Assembly (NCBI RefSeq): GCF_002158865.1 | Contig: NZ_CP021455.1 | Coordinates: forward strand, 2,232,001-2,296,000 | Source of the DNA: Comamonas serinivorans | GTDB taxonomy: Bacteria; Pseudomonadota; Gammaproteobacteria; Burkholderiales; Burkholderiaceae_C | DNA: 64,000 bases | Reading direction: 5' to 3' | Shown here: in pieces, positions 51,064 through 58,745 of the stretch | How the letters are laid out: the number at the start of each line of letters is the position of its first letter | Numbering within the stretch: position 1 is the stretch's first letter | Position numbers and translations under genes: made by a program | The notes under the pieces: generated by a model | What the model was told of the DNA's origin: nothing | The model's database searches: none | Seen by the model: only the letters and a program-made list of their open reading frames with translations

Positions 51064-52755
51064 TCATTTGGCTTTGGCGGTTTTGGTCTTGCTACTGGCC
51101 ACCGGCTTGGCCGTTTTGGTGGGCTTGGCCGACTTGGCCTGAGGCGCTGCAGCCTGCCGCGTTTTGGTGGCGGTTGGTTTGGCGGCCGCCTTGGTTGGCG
51201 CGCGGCCTGCGGGACGGGCGTTGCTGGCGCTGCGCTTGCTGGCGGTGGGTTTGATGCTGCGCGATTCCGCAGCCAGAGCCCGGCTCACGGTGGAGCGCTG
51301 CGGCAGGTACAGCACCACGGCCTGGCCGCGTTTCAACGAGGCGCGGGGACTGAGCTGGTTCCAGCCCGCCACGGTGGAGGTCGGCAGGTCATACCGGTTG
51401 GCGATGCTGGCCAGGGTGTCGCCCTTGCGCGCCCGCACGGTGGCGCGGCGCAGCACCACCTCGGGGGCAAAGGCCACCCGGGCCTGGTCCACGACGTCGC
51501 TGGCGACCTTGAGTGCGGCGCCATCGCCGCGCGGCACCAGCAGGGTGGAACCGGCTTTGACCAGCATGCGCGGGGGCACGTTGTTGAGCGAGCGGAACTC
51601 CTCTTCGCTCATGTTGTTGGTCCGGGCGGCCTCGCTCACCGTCATGTTCGACGGTGCCACCCAGGCGGTCCAGCTGGCCAGCCGGCGGCTCTGGCGGGCC
51701 TGCAGGTTGCGCTTGAAGACCTCGGCGTTGTCCCAGGGCAGCAGGATTTCGGGCGTGCCGGCCGCGAACACGATGGGCCGGTGGATGGAGGGGTTCAGGG
51801 CCTTGAACTCGTCGACACGGATCTCGGCCAGCTCGGCGGCCGTGGCGACATCGATGTCGCTGGTGAGCCGCACGGTGTCGAAGAAGGGGTGGTTGCCGAT
51901 TTCGGGCAGCGTCGCGCCGAATTTCTCCGGGCTGGCGATGATGTTTTCCAGCGCCTGCAACTTGGGCACGTACATGCGCGTTTCGTTGGGCATGCGCAGG
52001 CTGGCGTAGTCGGTGGGCTCGCCGGCGTCACGCGCGCGCTGGATGGCGCGCCCCACATTGCCTTCCCCCCAGTTGTAGGCGGCCAGGGCGAGGTGCCAGT
52101 CGCCGAACATGTTGTGAAGCTTTTGCAGGTAGTCGAGGGCGGCACGGGTGGAGGCCAGGATGTCGCGCCGGTCATCGCGGAACACGTTCTGCGTCAGGTC
52201 GAAGTACTTGCCCGTGGCCGGCATGAACTGCCACATGCCTGCCGCCTTGGCGCTCGACACGGCTTGCGGGTTGAAGGCCGATTCGACGAAGGGCAGCAGG
52301 GCCAGCTCGGTGGGCATGTTGCGCCGCTCCAGCTCTTCCACCACGTGGAAGATGTACATGCGGGAGCGCTCGGTCATGCGCAGCAGGTATTCTGGCCGCT
52401 CGGTGTACCAGTCCTCGCGACTGCGCACCAGGTCGCCTTCGAGATCGGGCATGGCAAAGCCGCGGCGGATGCGCTCCCACAGGTCGTTGGGGGCTTCCAG
52501 GCGCGCCACGCCCTGGTGGTTCAACTGACCTGCCTCCAGCGGACCCATCTCTCCCGACGCCGGCTGGCTGGCCAGGCGCGTCGACTGAGCGGGCTTGCGG
52601 CTGCTTGCATCGGCGCTGGTGCCTGAGTTGTCCAGGGTGGCGCACCCCGTGGCCAATACCGACACGGCGAGCATCAAGGCCGACAGCGGGCGACGCGGCA
52701 GGGCGGACAGGCGTGTTGTACACGCGCGGCGCAGGGGCGAAAGCGATTCGTTCAT
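51064..52755 (-). CDS. mltD: Membrane-bound lytic murein transglycosylase D-like, SLT plus LysM
   Basis: 563 residues. A lipoprotein-type signal ends at LATGCATLD. The transglycosylase domain (about 130-260) has the catalytic Glu in LLPFVESAFNPQAVSSAKAAG and the motif GMWQFMPATGKYF, then LAAYNWGEGNVGRA. Two LysM-type modules follow (about 355-400 and 430-480), and the last ~75 residues are Lys/Ala/Thr-rich, an unusual basic tail. It cleaves peptidoglycan to 1,6-anhydro products. Its ATG overlaps the gloB stop (ATGA), so the two are co-expressed, as in E. coli. Confidence 0.93.
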   Translation of the reverse strand: MNESLSPLRRACTTRLSALPRRPLSALMLAVSVLATGCATLDNSGTSADASSRKPAQSTRLASQPASGEMGPLEAGQLNHQGVARLEAPNDLWERIRRGFAMPDLEGDLVRSREDWYTERPEYLLRMTERSRMYIFHVVEELERRNMPTELALLPFVESAFNPQAVSSAKAAGMWQFMPATGKYFDLTQNVFRDDRRDILASTRAALDYLQKLHNMFGDWHLALAAYNWGEGNVGRAIQRARDAGEPTDYASLRMPNETRMYVPKLQALENIIASPEKFGATLPEIGNHPFFDTVRLTSDIDVATAAELAEIRVDEFKALNPSIHRPIVFAAGTPEILLPWDNAEVFKRNLQARQSRRLASWTAWVAPSNMTVSEAARTNNMSEEEFRSLNNVPPRMLVKAGSTLLVPRGDGAALKVASDVVDQARVAFAPEVVLRRATVRARKGDTLASIANRYDLPTSTVAGWNQLSPRASLKRGQAVVLYLPQRSTVSRALAAESRSIKPTASKRSASNARPAGRAPTKAAAKPTATKTRQAAAPQAKSAKPTKTAKPVASSKTKTAKAK

Positions 52756-53546
52756 GAAAAGTTGTTCTTCCATTCGCGCAGGGCGGCAAACACCGCCACC
52801 GTGTCATTTGGGCTCGCCATGGTGTCCAGACTCGCATGGGCTTGCACGGCTTGCGCCACCGAGTCCTGGCGGGCGCGTAAAAAGGGGTTGATGGCCCGCT
52901 CCAGGGCCATGGAGCTGGGCAGGGTCGGACGCCCGGCGGCCCGCAGGGCCTCACAGTGCGCCAGGTACTCGATCGTGTCGGCGTTGCCAGGTTCCACGGC
53001 GCGCGCAAATTTCAGGTTGGACAGCGTGTACTCGTGGGCCGCGCACACCTGGGTGTCGCCCGGCAGCGCGGCCAGCTGATCCAGGGAGTCCAGCATTTGC
53101 GCGGGCGTGCCCTCGAACAGGCGGCCACAGCCGCCCGAAAACAGCGTGTCGCCGCAGAACAGCAGAGGCTTGCCGCCCACGTCGCGGCACACGTAGGCGA
53201 TGTGCCCCGCCGTGTGGCCCGGCACATCCAGAACCTGCCAGTTCAGGCCCAGGGCGTCCACGGTGTCACCGGCCTGCACCGGGGTGAAGGGCTGCGGGAT
53301 GCGTTCACGGGCCGGGCCCCAGACTTGCGCGCCGGTGCTGTCCCTCAGCGTGGCCACGCCGCCGGTGTGATCGCCGTGGTGGTGCGTGACTAGAATGGCC
53401 GTCAACGTGAGGTGGCGCTCAGCCAGAGCGGCCTGCACGGGGGCCGCATCCCCGGGGTCGACGACCAAGGCGTGCTGGCCATCGTCCAGCAGCCACAGGT
53501 AGTTGTCGTTGAAGGCGGGCAGGGGGGTCAGTTGAAGGTGGCGCAT
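52752..53546 (-). CDS. gloB: Hydroxyacylglutathione hydrolase (glyoxalase II)
   Basis: 264 residues. Metallo-beta-lactamase fold with THHHGDHTGGVATL, the metal ligands in PGHTAGHIAYV, FCGDTLFSGGCGRLFEGT and CAAHEYTLSNLKFA. It hydrolyses S-lactoylglutathione to lactate and glutathione. Start MRHLQLTPLPAFNDNYLW is the family norm. It is coupled to mltD and divergent from the methyltransferase. Confidence 0.95.
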   Translation of the reverse strand: MRHLQLTPLPAFNDNYLWLLDDGQHALVVDPGDAAPVQAALAERHLTLTAILVTHHHGDHTGGVATLRDSTGAQVWGPARERIPQPFTPVQAGDTVDALGLNWQVLDVPGHTAGHIAYVCRDVGGKPLLFCGDTLFSGGCGRLFEGTPAQMLDSLDQLAALPGDTQVCAAHEYTLSNLKFARAVEPGNADTIEYLAHCEALRAAGRPTLPSSMALERAINPFLRARQDSVAQAVQAHASLDTMASPNDTVAVFAALREWKNNFS

Positions 53547-53673
53547 GGGGATCGTGATGAAGGCTGCGTCAACCCAAGCTCACCGCTCGCCTCTGCACCG
53601 GCACATGAGGCCATGTGCGATGACGGCCGGCGCGCCTTGAAACTGCTGGCAGGTAACCGTTGGGCAATCCGCT

Positions 53674-54633
53674 GTGATTATAAGAACCGCCGCTTCCCTC
53701 CATGATTGGTATCTGACGCCACCGGGCCAATACCTGCGGGCCTGGGAAGAGGCGCAGCTGGATCAGGCCGTGGCCGACGCCTTTGGTTACCACGCGCTGC
53801 AAATCGGGGCCGCGCGTGTGGATGGCCTGCGGGCCAACCGCATGCCGCACCGCTGGCTCGCCATCGATGCCGGCGCCGCCCCCTGTGCGGGCGAGGGGCA
53901 GCCCCCCGCGCCCCCCGATGAGCAGCTGCGCACGCCAGCGGTCGGGCCGACCACCTTGCCTGATGCAGTGGCGACCGCGGCGTGCACCGCCAGGCCATCA
54001 GCCGCAGCCGGCAACTCGGCCGAACGCGAGACATCCGCTGCGCAACTGGTGCTCGATGCCCGCGCGCTGCCGTTTTTTGAGGAAAGCCTGGACCTGGTGG
54101 TGCTGCCCCACACGCTGGAGTTCAGCCCCGATCCGCACGCCTGCCTGCGCGAGGTGGCACGTGTGCTGGTCAACGAGGGCCGTGTGGTGATCTGTGGCAT
54201 CAATCCGCTGAGCCTGTGGGCGGCGCGCCAGTGGCGGGGCCATGCCTGGCGGCGGCTGGGCGGCGGCGACCTGTACCTGCCCGAGCAAGGCGAGTTCATC
54301 GCCCCCTGGCGTGTGGCGGACTGGTTGCGCCTGTTGGGCTTTGCCGTGGGGCCGGTGCAATACGGCTGTCACCGCGCGGCCACGCGCAGTGCCAGCTGGC
54401 TGGCCCGCCTGGCCTGGATGGACCGCTGGGGCGAGCGCCTGTGGCCGGTGCTGGGGGCGGCCTACTGCGTGACGGCCATCAAGCGCAGCGCGGGCCCGAC
54501 CTTGATCGGCAAGCCCTGGAAGGCGCTGGCCGCCAAGGGCGAGGCGGCCGTGGTGGCGCAGCGCACGCCCAGCGCACCGCGCGTGGCGCCGGCGCCCGGG
54601 CCGGCGCCTGCCACGGCCCGCACCCCGCCTTGA
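53674..54633 (+). CDS. SAM-dependent methyltransferase-like protein
   Basis: 319 residues. LTPPGQYLRAWEEAQLDQAVADAFGYHALQIG opens the protein, and after a non-conserved Pro/Ala insert the core resumes with LVLDARALPFFEESLDLVVLPHTLEFSPDPHACLREVARVL, a class I methyltransferase motif set. In Burkholderiales and gammaproteobacteria a protein of this type sits between gloB and rnhA. The methyl acceptor is unknown. GTG 53674 is the only start close to the conserved N-terminus; the gene has ~60 residues of low-complexity insert after residue 70. Confidence 0.82.
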   Translation: MIIRTAASLHDWYLTPPGQYLRAWEEAQLDQAVADAFGYHALQIGAARVDGLRANRMPHRWLAIDAGAAPCAGEGQPPAPPDEQLRTPAVGPTTLPDAVATAACTARPSAAAGNSAERETSAAQLVLDARALPFFEESLDLVVLPHTLEFSPDPHACLREVARVLVNEGRVVICGINPLSLWAARQWRGHAWRRLGGGDLYLPEQGEFIAPWRVADWLRLLGFAVGPVQYGCHRAATRSASWLARLAWMDRWGERLWPVLGAAYCVTAIKRSAGPTLIGKPWKALAAKGEAAVVAQRTPSAPRVAPAPGPAPATARTPP

Positions 54634-54789
54634 TGCCTGGTGCGGTCGGGCGCAGGTCCGTGCGTCGCCAACTGCGCCACAATCGGCCGCTTTGCATCGG
54701 CGGCGCGGGGAGCGTCCGTCGATGCAGTGGCCATCAATTTCTTGAAACATGATTGTGTGGCTTCCATTGAATAGCATGAGGTAACGGCT

Positions 54790-55245
54790 TTGACTGCAAA
54801 AATGGATTCGGTGGTGATCTACACCGATGGCGCCTGCAAGGGCAACCCGGGCCCTGGCGGCTGGGGGGTGGTGTTGCGATCGGGGCCTTTCACCAAAGAG
54901 TTGTTTGGCGGCGAGGCCAACACCACCAACAACCGCATGGAGATGCAGGCCGTGATCGAGGCGCTGGCGGCCCTCAAGCGGCCTTGCCAGGTCAACCTCT
55001 ACCTGGACAGCCAATACGTGCGCCAGGGCATCACCGAATGGGTGCGGGGCTGGAAGGCCAAGGGTTGGCGCACATCCACAGGCCAGCCGGTCAAGAACGT
55101 GGACCTGTGGCAGCGGCTGGACCAGCTCGTGTCCACCGGGCCGCACCAGATCACCTGGCACTGGGTCAAGGGCCACGCGGGCGACGAAGGCAACGAGCGC
55201 GCCGATGCCTTGGCGAACAAGGGCGTGGCCCTGGTTCGGGGTTGA
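54790..55245 (+). CDS. rnhA: Ribonuclease HI
   Basis: 151 residues. The DEDD active site is complete: VIYTDGACKGNPGPGGWG, NRMEMQAVIEAL, LYLDSQYVRQGI and HAGDEGNERADALA. It cuts RNA in RNA-DNA hybrids. A GAGG ribosome site 8 bases upstream supports the rare TTG start at 54790; the alternative ATG at 54802 is 20 bases from it. It follows the methyltransferase gene, as in related genomes. Confidence 0.95.
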   Translation: MTAKMDSVVIYTDGACKGNPGPGGWGVVLRSGPFTKELFGGEANTTNNRMEMQAVIEALAALKRPCQVNLYLDSQYVRQGITEWVRGWKAKGWRTSTGQPVKNVDLWQRLDQLVSTGPHQITWHWVKGHAGDEGNERADALANKGVALVRG

Positions 55246-55257
55246 TGGATTTGGGCA

Positions 55258-55303
55258 GTATCATGCCATCGCCGTTTCATTTGAAACGAGAAATGACCAA
55301 TAC
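55258..55303. repeat. 46-bp bipartite palindrome, copy 16 of 18
   Basis: GCAGTAT and ATACTGC give 7-bp outer arms, with cores TCGCCGTT and AACGAGAA; the middle arms do not pair, showing that only outer and inner sites are kept. It begins 12 bp after rnhA. Confidence 0.88.
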
Positions 55304-55452
55304 TGCCCTTCATTGGCTTGATGACGCCATCGAGGACGCATGGCCCTGCGAGGTGTTCACCCGGCGCCTTCTGCCGCCAGGGCCTGCTCAGGCCAGGCCC
55401 TCATCTGTATAAATACACAGGCATTGGCTGCTTGCCACGCTAAAATTGCCCC

Positions 55453-57444
55453 ATGGTCAGCAACACGCAATCGATATCTCAGCCCGCCGCCACGAGCTAT
55501 GGCGAGGGCTCCATCCGCGTTCTGAAGGGGCTGGAGCCCGTCAAGCAGCGGCCGGGGATGTACACGCGCACCGACAACCCGTTGCACATCATCCAGGAGG
55601 TGATCGACAACGCGGCCGATGAGGCGCTGGCCGGGTTTGGCAAGAAGATCAAGGTCACGCTGCACGCCGACGGGTCGGTCAGTGTGGAGGACGACGGGCG
55701 CGGCATCCCCTTTGGCCTGCACCCCGAAGAGCAGGCCCCCGTGGTCGAGCTGGTGTTCACGCGGCTGCATGCGGGCGGCAAGTTCGACAAAGGCCAGGGC
55801 GGGGCCTACAGCTTTTCGGGTGGCTTGCATGGCGTGGGCGTGTCGGTGACGAATGCCTTGTCCACACGGCTCGAGGTCGTGTCGCACCGCGAAGGTAAGC
55901 GGGCCGCCATCGTCTTTGCCGGCGGCGATGTGACCGAGCCGCTGGTGGTGCGGGCGCTGGAGGCTGGCGAGCGCAAGCAAGGCACCACCGTACGCGCCTA
56001 CCCCGATGGCAAATACTTCGAGAGCAGCCAATACCCCATGCACGAGCTGCGCCACCTGCTGCGCAGCAAGGCGGTGCTCATGCCCGGCGTGTCGGTCACG
56101 CTGACGGACGAGAAAAGCCGCGACACCCAAACCTGGCAGTACAAGGGCGGCCTGCGCGACTACCTGATGCAGGAGCTGGCCAGCGACCCCGTGATCCCGG
56201 TGTTCGAGGGCAGCGGCTTTGCCGGCAAGAAGGACGACAACTTCGCCGAAGGCGAGGGCGCGGCCTGGTGCGTCGCCTTCACCGAAGACGGCGCCAACGT
56301 GCGCGAGAGCTACGTCAACCTGATCCCCACCACCGCCGGGGGCACCCACGACAGCGGCTTGCGCGACGGGCTGTTCCAGGCCGTGAAGAGCTTCATCGAG
56401 CTGCACAGCCTGCTGCCCAAGGGCGTGAAGCTGATGCCCGAGGACGTGTTCGCGCGGGCGAGCTACGTGCTGTCGGCCAAGGTGCTCGATCCGCAGTTCC
56501 AGGGCCAGATCAAGGAACGCCTGAACTCGCGCGACGCCGTGCGTCTGGTGTCCAGCTATGTGAAGCCGGCGCTCGAGCTGTGGCTGAACGAGCACGTCGA
56601 ATGGGGCAAGAAGCTGGCGGAGCTGGCCATCAAGGCGGCGCAGACGCGCCAGCGGGCCGGCCAGAAGGTGGAAAAACGCAAAGGCAGCGGCGTGGCCGTG
56701 CTGCCGGGCAAGCTGACCGACTGCGAAAGCCGGGACATCGCGCTCAATGAGGTGTTCCTGGTCGAGGGCGACTCGGCCGGCGGCAGCGCCAAGATGGGGC
56801 GCGACAAGGAAACCCAGGCCGTGTTGCCGCTGCGCGGCAAGGTGCTGAACACCTGGGAGGTCGACCGCGACCGCCTGTTCGCCAACAACGAGATCCACGA
56901 CATCTCGGTGGCCATCGGTGTCGATCCCCATGGCCCGCAGGACGAACCCGACCTGAGCGGGTTGCGCTACGGCAAGATCTGCATCCTTTCCGACGCGGAC
57001 GTCGACGGCTCGCACATCCAGGTGCTGCTGCTGACGCTGTTCTTCCGCCACTTCCCCAAGCTGATCGAGGCCGGCCACATCCACGTGGCGCGCCCACCGT
57101 TGTTCCGCCTGAATGCGCCCGCGCGTGGCAAAAAGCCCGCGAGCAAGCAGTACGCGCTCGATGAGCGGGAGCTGGCGGCCATGATCGACAAGCTGCGCAA
57201 GGACGGCGTGCGCGAGGGCGCCTGGAGCGTGAGCCGCTTTAAGGGCCTGGGCGAAATGAACGCAGAGCAATTGTGGGAAACCACGCTGAATCCCGACACG
57301 CGCCGGCTGATGCCGGTCCAATTGGGCGCCATGGACGCGTTGCAGACCACGTCGCTGATGACGCAGCTCATGGGCAAGGGCGAGGCTTCGGCCCGGCGCG
57401 AGCTGATGGAGCTGCATGGCGATTCGGTCGAGGTGGACGTGTGA
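55453..57444 (+). CDS. parE: DNA topoisomerase IV subunit B
   Basis: 663 residues. GHKL ATPase: VIDNAADEALAGFG, EDDGRGIPFG, and the lid FSGGLHGVGVSVTNALS. Toprim: FLVEGDSAGGSAKMGRD and LSDADVDGSHIQVLLLTLFFR, with the tail MGKGEASARRELMELHGDSVEVDV. The length and RQKPGMY-like start distinguish it from GyrB, which carries a larger insert. Together with ParC it decatenates daughter chromosomes. ATG 55453. Confidence 0.95.
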   Translation: MVSNTQSISQPAATSYGEGSIRVLKGLEPVKQRPGMYTRTDNPLHIIQEVIDNAADEALAGFGKKIKVTLHADGSVSVEDDGRGIPFGLHPEEQAPVVELVFTRLHAGGKFDKGQGGAYSFSGGLHGVGVSVTNALSTRLEVVSHREGKRAAIVFAGGDVTEPLVVRALEAGERKQGTTVRAYPDGKYFESSQYPMHELRHLLRSKAVLMPGVSVTLTDEKSRDTQTWQYKGGLRDYLMQELASDPVIPVFEGSGFAGKKDDNFAEGEGAAWCVAFTEDGANVRESYVNLIPTTAGGTHDSGLRDGLFQAVKSFIELHSLLPKGVKLMPEDVFARASYVLSAKVLDPQFQGQIKERLNSRDAVRLVSSYVKPALELWLNEHVEWGKKLAELAIKAAQTRQRAGQKVEKRKGSGVAVLPGKLTDCESRDIALNEVFLVEGDSAGGSAKMGRDKETQAVLPLRGKVLNTWEVDRDRLFANNEIHDISVAIGVDPHGPQDEPDLSGLRYGKICILSDADVDGSHIQVLLLTLFFRHFPKLIEAGHIHVARPPLFRLNAPARGKKPASKQYALDERELAAMIDKLRKDGVREGAWSVSRFKGLGEMNAEQLWETTLNPDTRRLMPVQLGAMDALQTTSLMTQLMGKGEASARRELMELHGDSVEVDV

Positions 57445-57713
57445 GCGATGGCCGGGCGGCATCGCGCATGTGCACGGGCGTCCTGAACAGGGGGCTTGGC
57501 ATGATGGCAAGGTTTCGACGTGGCGCGCCAGGGGCGCGCCGGCAGGGCATGGTGCCGGCAGGCGAAGGTCTGCGCCGGCAACAGGCGCGGGCCGCTCATG
57601 CCCTGGAGCCCTGGCAGGCCGCCAGTCGCTTGCACGCGGTGACGCCTCTGGCAAGGCTGCAGCCTTCGATGGTTTGCATGAGCACCGAAGCCGGGCACCC
57701 TGCCGCAGGCCAC

Positions 57714-58640
57714 ATGCCGCGCTTGAGCTCCTCACGCGCGATCCACCGGCCTGGCTGGCGGGCGCGGTTGCGGGTGCGCTTGACGCACCTGGCGCTGGCT
57801 TTGGGGCTGACCGCCTGCACCGGCGTGGCCCATGCCGACCTCTGGGGCTTCGTCGACAGCGACGGTGTGCCGCATTTCGCGTCGCAGCAGCTCGACGAGC
57901 GCTATGAGCTGTTTTCCAAGACCCCGGCGCGGGCCGGTGTGGATGCCGGGCCGGGGGTGACGGTGGCGCTGCCGCGCAGCGACCGCGTGGGCGATCTGGC
58001 GGGGCCGGCCAGCACCACCGAAGGCCTGCAGGCGCGACCTGCCCAGGCGCGGCCCGCACAGGCCTTGACCCTGCCGCGGCACCTGGCCATGCTCGACCAG
58101 TTGCCGGGCTACAAGGCCAACCGCAAGCACCTTCAGGAAGCGGCCCGCGTGCACGGGGTGGACTACGCCTTGCTCAAGGCCGTGTCGGCGGCCGAATCGG
58201 GCTTCAACCCCGAAGCCGTGTCCCCCATGGGCGCCATCGGCCTGATGCAGGTGATGCCGGCCACCGCCGAGCGCTATGGCGTGGTGGGCGATGCCAAACG
58301 CACGGTGCAGGAGAAACTGACCGATCCGCGCATCAATGCGCGCACCGGCGCGCGCTACCTGGCTTACCTGCTCAAGCTGTTTCCCGGGCGCATCGACCTA
58401 GCGGTGGCGGCCTACAACGCGGGCGAGGGTGCCGTGGCGCGTTACAAGCGGCAGATTCCCCCGTTCAAGGAAACGCAAAACTACGTCAAGACCGTGCTGC
58501 AGCTGTATGCCGCCTTCAACCCCGACGCCGCCGTGGCCTTGCTGGATGGCGCGGCGGCGGCGGCGCCGGCTCGCGAGGGCCAGTCTGCCGTGCAGCGCCG
58601 CGGCCGCCGCGTCCAGGTGCAGTTGGGCGGCGAACCTTGA
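57714..58640 (+). CDS. Lytic transglycosylase with N-terminal DUF4124-like segment
   Basis: 308 residues from ATG 57714. A signal peptide (about residues 22-43, LTHLALALGLTACTGVAHA) is followed by DLWGFVDSDGVPHFASQQLDERYELF, a DUF4124-like strand pair, and then a Slt domain: ALLKAVSAAESGFNPEAVSPMGAIGLMQVMPATAERYGV with the catalytic Glu, and AVAAYNAGEGAVARY. It cleaves peptidoglycan glycan strands. The gene lies between parE and parC on the same strand. Upstream in-frame starts (57468-57678) exist but precede the signal peptide by an unlikely distance. Confidence 0.85.
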   Translation: MPRLSSSRAIHRPGWRARLRVRLTHLALALGLTACTGVAHADLWGFVDSDGVPHFASQQLDERYELFSKTPARAGVDAGPGVTVALPRSDRVGDLAGPASTTEGLQARPAQARPAQALTLPRHLAMLDQLPGYKANRKHLQEAARVHGVDYALLKAVSAAESGFNPEAVSPMGAIGLMQVMPATAERYGVVGDAKRTVQEKLTDPRINARTGARYLAYLLKLFPGRIDLAVAAYNAGEGAVARYKRQIPPFKETQNYVKTVLQLYAAFNPDAAVALLDGAAAAAPAREGQSAVQRRGRRVQVQLGGEP

Positions 58641-58693
58641 GGCGTCCCCGCTTGAGGTGCCCCAAGTGCCGATCCGTTTGCTTGATTCAGACA

Positions 58694-58739
58694 GTATCCA
58701 CCGGTTGCCGTTGATGGCGACTGATTCATCCTCTGTTAC
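58694..58739. repeat. 46-bp bipartite palindrome, copy 17 of 18
   Basis: CAGTAT left end, weak right end TTACTC; left core TTGCCGTT, right core decayed. It ends 6 bp before the parC start codon, so it occupies the parC ribosome-binding region. Confidence 0.65.
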
Positions 58740-58745
58740 TCCTTC

